Source of the DNA: Amycolatopsis acidicola
Lineage (GTDB): Bacteria > Actinomycetota > Actinomycetes > Mycobacteriales > Pseudonocardiaceae
Length of the DNA: 64,000 nucleotides
Direction of reading: 5' to 3'
Assembly: GCF_007713735.2 (NCBI RefSeq)
Contig: NZ_VMNW02000039.1
Location: 1 to 64,000 of the forward strand
Shown: positions 41,435 through 49,233 of the stretch, piece by piece
Layout: each line of letters starts with the position of its first letter
Position numbering within the stretch: the stretch's first letter is position 1
The notes under the pieces: generated by a model
What the model was told of the DNA's origin: nothing
Databases searched by the model: none
Seen by the model: the letters and a program-made list of their open reading frames with translations, nothing else
Program-made: the position numbers and the translations under genes

Positions 41435-42100
41435 TCAGAGGCCGAGATCCTCGTTCACCAGTATCACGCAGATCTTGCCCTGTTCCACCGGCTGGTTGCC
41501 GTCGATGATCGCGGTGTAGCGGAGTACACCCCAGCCGAGGCCGTCGTCCTTGCGGTGCTTGAGCCGGTGGCGCCAGGCGTTCACGGGCCCGGCCCAGTCG
41601 CGGATCCGGCGCAGCGCGTCCTCGACGTCCGTGCAGATCTTGTTCACCCCGGCGACGATGATCACCTTCTTCGGGCCGAACATCATCGCCGCGACGCGGT
41701 TGCCGGAGCCGTCGGTGCTGACGATCGTGCCGCCGAGGGTGATCGCGTTCGTGCCGCACAGGTAGACGTCGGACAGCAACGTCATCCGCTGCATCTTCCG
41801 GCGCTCCTCGCGGGGCGGGTTGTAGCCCTGTTTGTCGGTGCGCACGGGGTTGATGAACTCGTTCTGGCCGCGTTCCATGAGCGCCTCGAAGACGCCGAGC
41901 TGGTTCAGTGTCACCGAATCGCCGCGCCCGAGCGTGGCGCCGGGCGGGATGAGCTCCAGCAGCAGTTTGAGGGCCTGTTCGCGCGTCTCGACGAAATGTC
42001 CCTCCATGTACTTCTCTTCGAGACCCTTGACGACGAGTTCCGCTTGTTCGCGTCGGTACTGCTTGATCTCGGCGGTCAGGTCGACGTCGCCCATGGCCAT
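41435..42100 (-). CDS. LUD-domain protein (lactate-utilisation/DUF162 type)
   Basis: This 221-residue protein has IPPGATLGRGDSVTLNQLGV, LCGTNAITLGGTIVSTDGSGNRVA and FGPKKVIIVAGVNKICTDVEDAL. These motifs are usual for single-domain LUD proteins related to LutC. The role is often linked to organic-acid oxidation but is untested for stand-alone members. GAGGAG precedes ATG 42100. The GntR palindrome lies just upstream, so it is likely the main target of that regulator. Confidence 0.82.
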   Translation of the reverse strand: MAMGDVDLTAEIKQYRREQAELVVKGLEEKYMEGHFVETREQALKLLLELIPPGATLGRGDSVTLNQLGVFEALMERGQNEFINPVRTDKQGYNPPREERRKMQRMTLLSDVYLCGTNAITLGGTIVSTDGSGNRVAAMMFGPKKVIIVAGVNKICTDVEDALRRIRDWAGPVNAWRHRLKHRKDDGLGWGVLRYTAIIDGNQPVEQGKICVILVNEDLGL

Positions 42101-42120
42101 CTTCGGCACTCCTCGCCGTT

Positions 42121-42147
42121 GCACAATATTGGTGACCAATCTTGTGC
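42121..42147. promoter_or_regulatory. 27-bp GntR operator palindrome
   Basis: Nested inverted repeats GCACAA...TTGTGC and ATTGGT-G-ACCAAT form a near-perfect 27-bp palindrome. The inner TGGTnACCA core is typical of FadR-subfamily GntR sites. It lies 21 bases before the LUD ATG and 18 bases after the GntR stop. Confidence 0.8.
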
Positions 42148-42164
42148 AGCGACGGGTGTTCGTG

Positions 42165-42788
42165 TCAACCCCCGTCGGTCCCGGCCGGGTAAGCCGCCGC
42201 CATGGCGGCCATCGCGGCCTCGGCACGCTCGGCGTCGCCGCAGGTGATCGCGTCGAGGAGCGCTTCGTAGCGGAGCGCGGCGGCCGCGAGCCCGCCTTCG
42301 CGCAGCAACACCCGGCGCCGGAGGCACGCGATGCGCACCCGCAGCCGCCCGACGACGTCGGTCGCGACGCGTTGCGCGGAGACCCGCACCACGAGGTCGT
42401 CGACGTCGCTCGCCGTCTGCTCGAATCCCGGAAGGTCAACGACTTCCGCCGCGCGCCGCAACCGGTCACCGAGGTTCCGGAGCTGGGCGAGGTCGGCTTC
42501 CCCGATGAGTCGCGCGGCCTTGCCCGCGCACAGGATCTGCAGCGTCAGGCAGACCTCCGCGATCTGCGCCGCTTCGTCCGGCTCGATCACGCGTACTCGG
42601 ACGCCGGCGTTCGGGATCTGTTCGAGCAGCCCTTCGTGCACGAGTCTCATCAACGCGGCCCGCACCATGCCGCGGCTCGCGCCGAGCTCATCACCGAGCT
42701 GCGATTCGACCAGCCGCTGACCGGGAAGCAGCTCCCCCGAAGCGATCCCGCGGCGAACCGCCTCTGCGACGTACGCCTGCACGCTCAT
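42165..42788 (-). CDS. GntR-family regulator (FCD type)
   Basis: This 207-residue protein has a winged helix-turn-helix (AVRRGIASGELLPGQRLVES, LGASRGMVRAALMRLVHEGL) and an FCD ligand domain (VCLTLQILCAGKAARL). It is encoded just upstream of the LUD gene and three bases after the MarR gene. The palindrome in the gap to LUD is its probable operator. Confidence 0.87.
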   Translation of the reverse strand: MSVQAYVAEAVRRGIASGELLPGQRLVESQLGDELGASRGMVRAALMRLVHEGLLEQIPNAGVRVRVIEPDEAAQIAEVCLTLQILCAGKAARLIGEADLAQLRNLGDRLRRAAEVVDLPGFEQTASDVDDLVVRVSAQRVATDVVGRLRVRIACLRRRVLLREGGLAAAALRYEALLDAITCGDAERAEAAMAAMAAAYPAGTDGG

Positions 42789-42791
42789 CGC

Positions 42792-43295
42792 TCAGCGTTT
42801 GGTGCCGGCCTGGGTCTCCCTCAGCTGATCGACCAGTTCTTCCAGCGCGGGCAGGGCTTTCGTCAACGACTGCTGCTGTTTCTCGCCGAGCCCGTCCAGC
42901 GCTCGGGCCACCACTTTCGCCCGCCCCGCACGGACCTTGGCCTCCAGCGTGCGGCCGCGTTTGGTCACCTTCACCGCCGCGCTGCGCAGATCCTCCGGGG
43001 CCCGGGTGCGGCTGATCAGGCCTTCGCTGTCGAGTTTGCTGATCATGCGGGAGAGCATCGTCGGGTTGAGGCCCTCGAGTTCGGCCAGCTCGGTCAGGTT
43101 GATCGGGCCGCGCCGCGCGATGACACCGAGGATCGTGGCCTGCGAAGGGGTGAGCCCCTCGTCGGTGGCCGTGTTGTTCAGCTGACGCGCTATCCGGCTG
43201 ACCGCCTGCCGCAGCCGCGTCATGGTCTCTTCGTCCACCTGGTCGCCGCTCTCCTCCATTTTGCTTGCTGGCAGGCAGATTGTAGGCTCCGTCAC
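42792..43295 (-). CDS. MarR-family regulator
   Basis: This 167-residue winged-helix regulator has LTPSQATILGVIARRGPINL, ELAELEGLNPTMLSRMISKL and the wing LRSAAVKVTKRGRTL. The GTG at 43295 follows GGAGG with six-base spacing. It is nearly contiguous with the GntR gene and upstream of it, so the two regulators may be co-transcribed with LUD. Its promoter faces the tRNA-Sec promoter region. The effector is not evident. Confidence 0.87.
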   Translation of the reverse strand: MTEPTICLPASKMEESGDQVDEETMTRLRQAVSRIARQLNNTATDEGLTPSQATILGVIARRGPINLTELAELEGLNPTMLSRMISKLDSEGLISRTRAPEDLRSAAVKVTKRGRTLEAKVRAGRAKVVARALDGLGEKQQQSLTKALPALEELVDQLRETQAGTKR

Positions 43296-43340
43296 GTCAT
43301 ACCTCCAAGTCCTCTGTGGACCACGGTGCGGCGGGTGGGC

Positions 43341-43346
43341 TATCCT
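43341..43346 (+). promoter_or_regulatory. Possible -10 box of the tRNA-Sec gene
   Basis: TATCCT lies 11 bases before the mature tRNA 5' end. No clear -35 box is seen at the normal distance. Confidence 0.3.
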
Positions 43347-43357
43347 CGGGAACCGAG

Positions 43358-43452
43358 GGAGGTGTCCGCGTCCTGGTGGGCGCCGCGGTCTTCAAAACCG
43401 ACGAGGCCGAGCATCTCGGCCTGGCGGGTTCGATTCCCGTTCACCTCCGCCA
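43358..43452 (+). tRNA. selC: tRNA-Sec (anticodon TCA)
   Basis: The acceptor stem GGAGGTG pairs with CACCTCC, and the anticodon arm CGGT-CTTCAAA-ACCG carries TCA, which reads UGA. A long variable arm (AGGCCGAG-CAT-CTCGGCCT) and T-arm CGGGTTCGATTCCCG follow, with encoded CCA at 43450-43452. These are hallmarks of selenocysteine tRNA. The SelB, SelA and SelD genes lie directly downstream on the other strand, so the whole Sec machinery is local. Confidence 0.96.
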
Positions 43453-43486
43453 CTTTCTTTTGTGTTGAGTGTTCCGGGTACGGCGG

Positions 43487-45226
43487 TCAGTCACCGCCGG
43501 GCATGGAGCGCAGGTCCTTGGTCTCGCGGCGGGTGAGGCCGCGGCGGTCGAGTTCCTCCAGCACCGGCAGGGCGATGCGCCGCGTGGTGCCCAGCGCTTG
43601 GCGTGCTTCGCTCGCGGTGAAGGGGCGGCCTAGCGCCGCGAGCAGACTCGCGGCGTGCTCCAGCCCTTCCGGGCGCAGGTAAACCGCGCCGGGCAGGCGC
43701 ACCAGTTCGCCTTGTTTCACCGCCACGTCAAGATAGGCGGCGGCGGCGAGTTCGGCGGGCTCGGGCACGTCGAAAGCGTTTGCGGACAAGCGTTCCAGCA
43801 ACTGGTCCACGGCGCGGCGCCCGTCCGGCGGAAGCACGGCGCGCACGTCGGGCCGGTGCACGCCATCCCCATCGAGCACCAGGCCGTCGTCCGCGCGCAC
43901 GAGCGCTTCGAGCACAACGCGATCGGGGAGACCGAGCTGCCGGATCGCTTCCGCGGGCGGGATGCCCGGCCGCATCGGGTTGTCCGCCGCCCAGCGGTCG
44001 GCGAGTTCGGTGAGCTTCGCGCGCCAGTCTTGCCAGACGTCCGGGTCGACGAGCCATCCGTCGATGGTTTCCTCCGGCGCGGCCACTCCGGCCCGGAGCA
44101 GATCGTCGCGCCGGATGGCGCCGCGCAGCCGCACCTCCGCTTCCGGGCCTTGCCCGGCCAGCTCGGCGAGCCGCTCGCCGCGTCGCCGCGCCGCTCCACG
44201 GCGACGTTCGAGCGCGGGCGGGTATGGGTCGAGCACACGCACTCCGGCGGCGATGCCCTCGCGGCCGGGATCGCGCAGCAGGGCGCGCTCCCCTGTCCGC
44301 ACCGGCACGGCTTTCGCCAGCGACAGGCGGGCGATGCCGGGCACGAGCGGCCGGACCCGCACCGGGACGGCGGCCGAGCCCAGGTGCAGCAAAGCCTGCT
44401 CGGGCACGCGATCGACCGAGAGGCGCACGTCGATCGTCGACGCGACCGCCCACTGGCCCGGCGCGACGAGAGCCGATCCGCGCGGTACCTCCGCAGGCTT
44501 GACGCCGCGCAGGTTGAGCGCCACACGTGCGACCGCATTCGCTTGCCCCACCGAGGTTTTCAACGTTTCGATGCCCCGCACCTGCACGCGCTGCCCGGAC
44601 GGAACAACCTCCACGTCATCGCCGACGCGGAGCGTGCCGGTGGCCAGAGTGCCGGTGACGATCGTGCCCGCGCCGCGCACGCTGAACGAGCGGTCCACCC
44701 ACAGGCGCGTCGGCTGCTCCGGTGGCGAGGGCAGCGCGCTGGTGAGCCGCCGCAGGGCTGTCCGCAGTTCGGGAATTCCGTCACCGGTCACGGCGCTGAC
44801 CGCGACCGCCTCGATCCCGGCGAGGCTCGTGCCCGCGAGGTGGTCGCGCGCCTCGGATTCCGCGAGTTCCGGGAAACCGAGATCGCTGCGCGTCAACGCG
44901 AGCACCCCGTGCCGGACTCCGAGCGCGTCGAGTGCTGCGACGTGTTCGGCCGTTTGCCTGCCCCACCCCTCGTCGGAGGCGACGACGAGCAGGACGGCGG
45001 GCACGGGCCCCATCCCGGCGAGGGTGTTGGACAGGAATTTCCGGTGCCCGGGCACGTCGACGAACGCGACCGTGTCGCCGTCCAGCTCTGTCCACGCGTA
45101 GCCGAGGTCGATGGTCATGCCGCGCCGCTGTTCCTCGGCCCACCTGTCGGGCTCCATGCCGGTGAGTGCGGAGATCAGCGTGGATTTGCCGTGGTCGACG
45201 TGACCCGCCGTCGCGATCACATACAT
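43487..45226 (-). CDS. selB: SelB, selenocysteine-specific elongation factor
   Basis: This 579-residue protein has an N-terminal GTPase with G1 GHVDHGKST (residues 8-16), G3 DVPGHRKF, a G4 variant LTRSDLG and LGYAWTELDGDTVAFVDVPG. An EF-Tu-like domain II follows (WVDRSFSVRGAGTIVTGTL). The long C-terminal part has the winged-helix repeats that bind the SECIS RNA. It delivers Sec-tRNA to UGA codons in the presence of a SECIS hairpin. It overlaps selA by 10 bases and ends 34 bases from the convergent tRNA-Sec. Confidence 0.95.
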   Translation of the reverse strand: MYVIATAGHVDHGKSTLISALTGMEPDRWAEEQRRGMTIDLGYAWTELDGDTVAFVDVPGHRKFLSNTLAGMGPVPAVLLVVASDEGWGRQTAEHVAALDALGVRHGVLALTRSDLGFPELAESEARDHLAGTSLAGIEAVAVSAVTGDGIPELRTALRRLTSALPSPPEQPTRLWVDRSFSVRGAGTIVTGTLATGTLRVGDDVEVVPSGQRVQVRGIETLKTSVGQANAVARVALNLRGVKPAEVPRGSALVAPGQWAVASTIDVRLSVDRVPEQALLHLGSAAVPVRVRPLVPGIARLSLAKAVPVRTGERALLRDPGREGIAAGVRVLDPYPPALERRRGAARRRGERLAELAGQGPEAEVRLRGAIRRDDLLRAGVAAPEETIDGWLVDPDVWQDWRAKLTELADRWAADNPMRPGIPPAEAIRQLGLPDRVVLEALVRADDGLVLDGDGVHRPDVRAVLPPDGRRAVDQLLERLSANAFDVPEPAELAAAAYLDVAVKQGELVRLPGAVYLRPEGLEHAASLLAALGRPFTASEARQALGTTRRIALPVLEELDRRGLTRRETKDLRSMPGGD

Positions 45227-46626
45227 GCGCGCACCGCCGTGGCCAGAGCGCCGTCCTGATCCTCCGGCACGCAGCGGAGATCGAGCAGGCACCGGCTTTC
45301 GTCGACGCGCGCGACCACGCACGGATCGCCCAGCCTCAGCGCGACGGCGAACCGTTCGGGCAGTTCCACCGCCCAGCCGGGCAAGGTCAGCTCGGGTGCT
45401 CCCCCGCCACCGACCAAACCCGCGCTTTCCACGACGGCACAACGCAATCCGGCCTGCACCAAGGAATCCGCAAGCGCTTCCGCGCGGCGGCGCAGCTTCT
45501 CGGGATCGGCGCGGATTCTGTCCGCCGTGGGGGTCGACCGTTCGGCGAGGGTGGCTTCGAGGGCGGCGAGAACCAGTTTGTCGACGCGGAGCGCGCGGGC
45601 CAGCGGGTGCCGGCGCAGTGTGTGGATCAGCTCGGCCCGCCCGAGGACGAGCCCGGCCTGCGGGCCGCCGAGCAGCTTGTCCCCGCTGGCCGTCACCAGA
45701 TCCGCTCCTTGCGCGAGCCAGGTGGCGGCGTCCGGCTCCGCGGGCAGCGCCGGTTCGGGGGCGAGCAGGCCCGAGCCGATGTCAGCGATCACCGGCACCC
45801 CGAGCCCCGACAGTTCGCGCACGGACACCTCCGAGGTGAACCCGCGCACGACGAAGTTCGATGGATGGATCTTCAGCACGAACGCCGTCTGCGGCCCGAT
45901 CGCGTCCCGGTAGTCGGCGAGGTGGGTGCGGTTCGTGGTGCCGACCTCGCGCAGCTTCGCGCCGGTGGACTCCAGGAGTTCGGGCAGCCGGAAGCCGTCG
46001 CCGATCTCGACCAGCTCGCCGCGGCTGACGAGAATCTCCTTGTCCACAGCCAAAGCCGTGGCCGCGAGCGCCAGCGCGGCTGCGCCGTTGTTGAGCACCA
46101 GTGCGTCCTCCGCGCGCGGGACTCTCGCGAGCAGCGCGTCCAGCGCGCCGCGGCCGCGCCGGGCACGGGCGCCGGTCCGGACGTCGAACTCGACATCGAC
46201 ATACCCGGCGGCGGTGGTCAGCGCGCGCACCGCGGTGGGAGAAAGCGGAGCCCGGCCGAGGTTCGTGTGCAGCACGACGCCCGTCGCGTTGAGCACCGGC
46301 CGGAGTGAGCAGCCGTCGAGAGGAAGCGCTTCCAGGACTGTTTCGATGACGTCCGGGGGCTCGATCTCACCCGAGCGGACCGACGCGAGCGCCCGCTGCA
46401 CCGCCTGCTTGACGATCTCCGGCGCGAGGGTGGCCCGCGCGGTGGCGAGGCATGGATCGGCGAGCACCGCGTCGGTGCGAGGGACACGGCGACGGGAGTC
46501 GGTGGGCGCGGCGTCGGCGCGCGGGGCGTCGGTGCGAGGTGCGTGGCGACGGGAATCGGCGGGCACGGCGTCGGTGCGCGGGGTGTCGGTGCGAGGTGCG
46601 TGGCGGCGGGGATTTTGGGCGCTCAC
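45217..46626 (-). CDS. selA: SelA, L-seryl-tRNA(Sec) selenium transferase
   Basis: This 469-residue PLP enzyme converts Ser-tRNA(Sec) to Sec-tRNA. Recognisable parts are LRPVLNATGVVLHTNLGRAP, LVLNNGAAALALAATAL and the PLP-lysine motif TASGDKLLGGPQAGLVLGR. The first 60 residues are unusual: motifs built on RR-x-PRTDAVxADS are repeated about three times before the normal start region (RTDAVLADPCLATARATLAP). The GTG at 46626 overlaps the stop of the upstream repeat ORF (GTGA) and follows GAGGATTC. It overlaps selB. Confidence 0.95.
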   Translation of the reverse strand: MSAQNPRRHAPRTDTPRTDAVPADSRRHAPRTDAPRADAAPTDSRRRVPRTDAVLADPCLATARATLAPEIVKQAVQRALASVRSGEIEPPDVIETVLEALPLDGCSLRPVLNATGVVLHTNLGRAPLSPTAVRALTTAAGYVDVEFDVRTGARARRGRGALDALLARVPRAEDALVLNNGAAALALAATALAVDKEILVSRGELVEIGDGFRLPELLESTGAKLREVGTTNRTHLADYRDAIGPQTAFVLKIHPSNFVVRGFTSEVSVRELSGLGVPVIADIGSGLLAPEPALPAEPDAATWLAQGADLVTASGDKLLGGPQAGLVLGRAELIHTLRRHPLARALRVDKLVLAALEATLAERSTPTADRIRADPEKLRRRAEALADSLVQAGLRCAVVESAGLVGGGGAPELTLPGWAVELPERFAVALRLGDPCVVARVDESRCLLDLRCVPEDQDGALATAVRACM

Positions 46627-47231
46627 AGGAGAATCCTCGCGTGTGGGGTGGGGAACGCGGCCGCATCCGGAACCTCGACCCGCCCCGAGCGGGCTGACTC
46701 GTGCGGCGCCTGCGCGGCCCGATTGGCGATCGCCGGGGCGCGGGTGGCCTGCGCGGCCTCGGGTGCGAGGGCGGCCCACGCCATCCCCGGCGCGAGGGTG
46801 GCCCGCGCGGTGGCGAGGCGCGGATCGGCGAGCACAGCGTCGGGGCACGCGGCGCGGCGACGCGAATCAGCGGGCACGGCGTCGGGGCACGCGGCGCGGC
46901 GACGCGAATCAGCGGGCACGGCGTCGGGGCACGCGGCGCGGCGACGCGAATCAGCGGGCACGGCGTCGGGGCACGCGGCGCGGCGACGCGAATCAGCGGG
47001 CACGGCGTCGGGGCACGCGGCGCGGCGACGCGAATCAGCGGGCACGGCGTCGGGGCACGCGGCGCGGCGACGCGAATCAGCGGGCACGGCGTCGGGGCAC
47101 GCGGCGCGGCGACGCGAATCAGCGGGCACGGCGTCGGGGCACGCGGCGCGGCGACGCGAATCAGCGGGCGCGGCGTCGGTGCAAGGGGCGTTGGTGCGAG
47201 GTGCGTGGCGGCGGGAATTCTGGGCGCTCAC
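46623..47231 (-). CDS. Repeat protein derived from a duplicated selA 5' end
   Basis: This 202-residue frame starts VSAQNSRRHAPRTNAPCTDA, the same start and RBS neighbourhood as selA. It then contains eight copies of a 14-residue unit (RRRAACPDAVPADS), and continues RTDA-like to LADPRLATARATLAPG, after which similarity to SelA ends in a low-complexity tail. No PLP domain is present. It ends with a GTGA overlap onto selA, so ribosomes could pass between them. It may be a decaying duplicate or a leader peptide affecting selA translation. Confidence 0.55.
   Translation of the reverse strand: MSAQNSRRHAPRTNAPCTDAAPADSRRRAACPDAVPADSRRRAACPDAVPADSRRRAACPDAVPADSRRRAACPDAVPADSRRRAACPDAVPADSRRRAACPDAVPADSRRRAACPDAVPADSRRRAACPDAVLADPRLATARATLAPGMAWAALAPEAAQATRAPAIANRAAQAPHESARSGRVEVPDAAAFPTPHARILL
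46841..47176. repeat. Eight tandem copies of a 42-bp unit
   Basis: Units start at 46841 and every 42 bases after (last 47135-47176). They are identical, apart from one base in the last copy. Each unit is in frame (14 codons) on the minus strand. There are no spacers, so it is a minisatellite, not a CRISPR array. The sequence identity implies recent expansion and probable length variation between strains. Confidence 0.95.
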
Positions 47232-47259
47232 CGGAAAATCCTCGGGTGCTGGAGCGTGC

Positions 47260-48426
47260 TCACATGAAGTTCCTGGTGTGCAGGGCCGACAGCTCGGCCG
47301 CCTCGTCGTCGGGGAAGCCGATGTACGACAGGCGGCGCCGGCGGCCGTCGTCCATTCTGTGCTGGAGGTTTTGGACCGCGTCCCAGCCGCGGCGGATCGA
47401 CGCCGGGTCCCACGAACCCGCCGCCAGGAGGACCAGCGAGTCGTAGACCTCCTGGTTCAGGCCGGCCGTATCGCGCAGGGCCTCGTGACGCCGTTCGACG
47501 GCGGCGCGGAGGCGGCCGAGGAACGCGGGGTCGCTGCGGACGATGTGCCCGGTGTGGGCGGTGCCGAAAGCGACGTGCCGCGCTTCGTCCCGGCCTGCGA
47601 GCTTCGTGACGGCCGCCGTCACGGGGTCGGGGGCATGTTCGTTGAGGAAGCTCAGCAGATCGACGAAGGTGCCTTCGCCGAGCACCGACAGCAGGAACGA
47701 GGCCAGCGTGAAATCGGGCTCGTCGAGCAGGCTCTGCAACGACGCTCGCCCGCCGGCGCCCGACACGCCCAGCTCGTCCCGGTGCAGCAGGGCACGGCGG
47801 GTGAAGATCTCGACATGCCGGGCTTCGTCGGCGACCTGCGACGCCAGGAGTTGCATCACCTCACGGAAATGCGGGTGCAGGCTGCCGAGCATCCGCGCCG
47901 GGATCATCAGCGCGGCGTGCTCGTTCTCCACGAGGTAGGTCATGATCTGCACGACCGCGTCCTCGATCTCGGGCGGCACCTCGGCGGGCGCCGTCCACTC
48001 GACCGCTGTCGCCGGATCCCATTGCGTGGCCGCGGCGCGGGCATAGAGCTGGGGCGCGATGTCCGCCCACACCAGATCCCGGTCCACCCAGGTGACGTCG
48101 AGCGCCGGACCGCCCTCCTCCACCAGCGCGCCGCGCGCGGCCAGGCCCCAGCTGCGGTCCGCGAGGGTACTCGCGGCCGCCGCGCTGCCGGCCCGTTTCG
48201 CACCGGCCCAGCGTTGTTCTTCCTTGTCCCCCTTGGTGATCGTGGACTGCCCGTCGAACACATGCCCGCGCGCCCGGCACCACGCCCGCAGGTGCAGCGC
48301 CAGCTCCGGATGCGTCCCGGTGACCGTCAGCCGTTCGCCGGGACGCAACCCCGCCAGCGCACGTTCGACGAGCAGGTGGCCGCCGGAATCCAGGCCGAGA
48401 GACTCAAGGTCGGTAGTCGCGGGCAC
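47260..48426 (-). CDS. TusA-like domain fused to a ferritin-like di-iron domain
   Basis: This 388-residue protein's first 55 residues look like a TusA/SirA fold (HLLVERALAGLRPGERLTVTG, LRAWCRARGHVF), but the usual CP active-site pair is replaced by Ser-Gly. Residues about 140-340 form a ferritin-like four-helix domain with three metal-binding-type motifs: ENEHAALMIPAR, ADEARHVEIFTRR and GRDEARHVAFG. TusA-type proteins carry persulfide or selenide sulfur in other systems. It lies inside the sel operon between the PhnD-like gene and selA. Starts at GTG 48426. The specific reaction is unknown. Confidence 0.75.
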   Translation of the reverse strand: MPATTDLESLGLDSGGHLLVERALAGLRPGERLTVTGTHPELALHLRAWCRARGHVFDGQSTITKGDKEEQRWAGAKRAGSAAAASTLADRSWGLAARGALVEEGGPALDVTWVDRDLVWADIAPQLYARAAATQWDPATAVEWTAPAEVPPEIEDAVVQIMTYLVENEHAALMIPARMLGSLHPHFREVMQLLASQVADEARHVEIFTRRALLHRDELGVSGAGGRASLQSLLDEPDFTLASFLLSVLGEGTFVDLLSFLNEHAPDPVTAAVTKLAGRDEARHVAFGTAHTGHIVRSDPAFLGRLRAAVERRHEALRDTAGLNQEVYDSLVLLAAGSWDPASIRRGWDAVQNLQHRMDDGRRRRLSYIGFPDDEAAELSALHTRNFM

Positions 48427-49231
48427 GGATGTTCCCTTGTGCGTCGTAGAAACCGGCTTCGTCGACCGCCTTCTCCAGCCCGGCGTGCAGGCTGGTGCGG
48501 CCGGGCAGCCAGCGGGTGAGGCCCTCCAGATCCAGCAGCGGACGGGCCACGGGATCCGAATAGGACATGCCCAGCAACAACTCCGTGAGCTGGTCCGCGT
48601 CGGCTCCGGGCGCGGTGGTCAGCACGCAGTGGTCGTATGGCTCGGTGTGCGCGAGCACCCTCGTCGACCCGGCCGCGATCGTGCCTTCCTGGCTGAACAG
48701 CAGGAGGTTCGTGTCCGAGACGCACGCCGCGTCCACCAGCCCGTCCCGCAGCGCGATCATCGCGTCACGCTCGCCGCCGATGTGATCGCCGTGCAGCCCG
48801 ACGCCGACGTCGAACCGCCGCACCTTCGCCTCCACGCCAGCCGAACGCAGCAACGACAACGGCAGGAGTGTCGCTTGTGGAGAGTCGACCGCGCCGGTCG
48901 CGATCGTGCTCACGCCGGCGAGCGTCTCGATCCCGGAATCCGCGCGGACCACGATGGCCGTGGTGAGGTCACGGTCCGTATCCCGCATCGCGACCGCCCG
49001 GACCTCTTTCCCAGCAGCGGCGGCCAGCCGGCGGGAGCGGACCCACGCCAGCGGGGAGTTCCAGGCGACATCCATCCGCCCCGCCACGAGCTCTTCGGCC
49101 AGCCGCTCGTAGTTCGAATACAGCACGAAGTCGAACTCGCAGCCACGTTCCCGCAGCCAGCGGCGGAACCCCTCCCAGATCGTGACGACCTTCGGATCGT
49201 AGGCGACGGCGCCCAGTACCAGCTCGCTCAT
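48404..49231 (-). CDS. PhnD/SsuA-like binding protein without signal peptide
   Basis: This 275-residue protein begins LVLGAVAYDPKVVTIWEGFR and contains GRMDVAWNSPLAWVRSRRL and VGLHGDHIGGERDAMIALRDGL. These are hallmarks of phosphonate/sulfonate periplasmic-binding folds. There is no N-terminal signal or lipobox, so it should be cytosolic: a stand-alone binding or enzymatic version. It overlaps the ferritin-like gene by 23 bases and follows the ACAD-fold gene by two bases, implying close translational coupling. Confidence 0.75.
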   Translation of the reverse strand: MSELVLGAVAYDPKVVTIWEGFRRWLRERGCEFDFVLYSNYERLAEELVAGRMDVAWNSPLAWVRSRRLAAAAGKEVRAVAMRDTDRDLTTAIVVRADSGIETLAGVSTIATGAVDSPQATLLPLSLLRSAGVEAKVRRFDVGVGLHGDHIGGERDAMIALRDGLVDAACVSDTNLLLFSQEGTIAAGSTRVLAHTEPYDHCVLTTAPGADADQLTELLLGMSYSDPVARPLLDLEGLTRWLPGRTSLHAGLEKAVDEAGFYDAQGNIRARDYRP

Positions 49232-49233
49232 GA

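Noticed and set aside
46841..47176. Possible CRISPR array
   Set aside because: The 42-bp units are contiguous, without spacers, and in coding frame; no cas genes are near. It is a minisatellite.
47260..47262. In-frame TGA at the end of the ferritin-like gene as a selenocysteine codon
   Set aside because: Read-through gives only a short, non-conserved Arg/Pro-rich tail and no SECIS-like hairpin was evident; ordinary stop is simpler.
46543..48519. 658-residue plus-strand frame through the repeats
   Set aside because: Runs antisense to the ferritin-like gene and the repeat ORF; the minus frame shows protein motifs and RBS, the plus frame does not.
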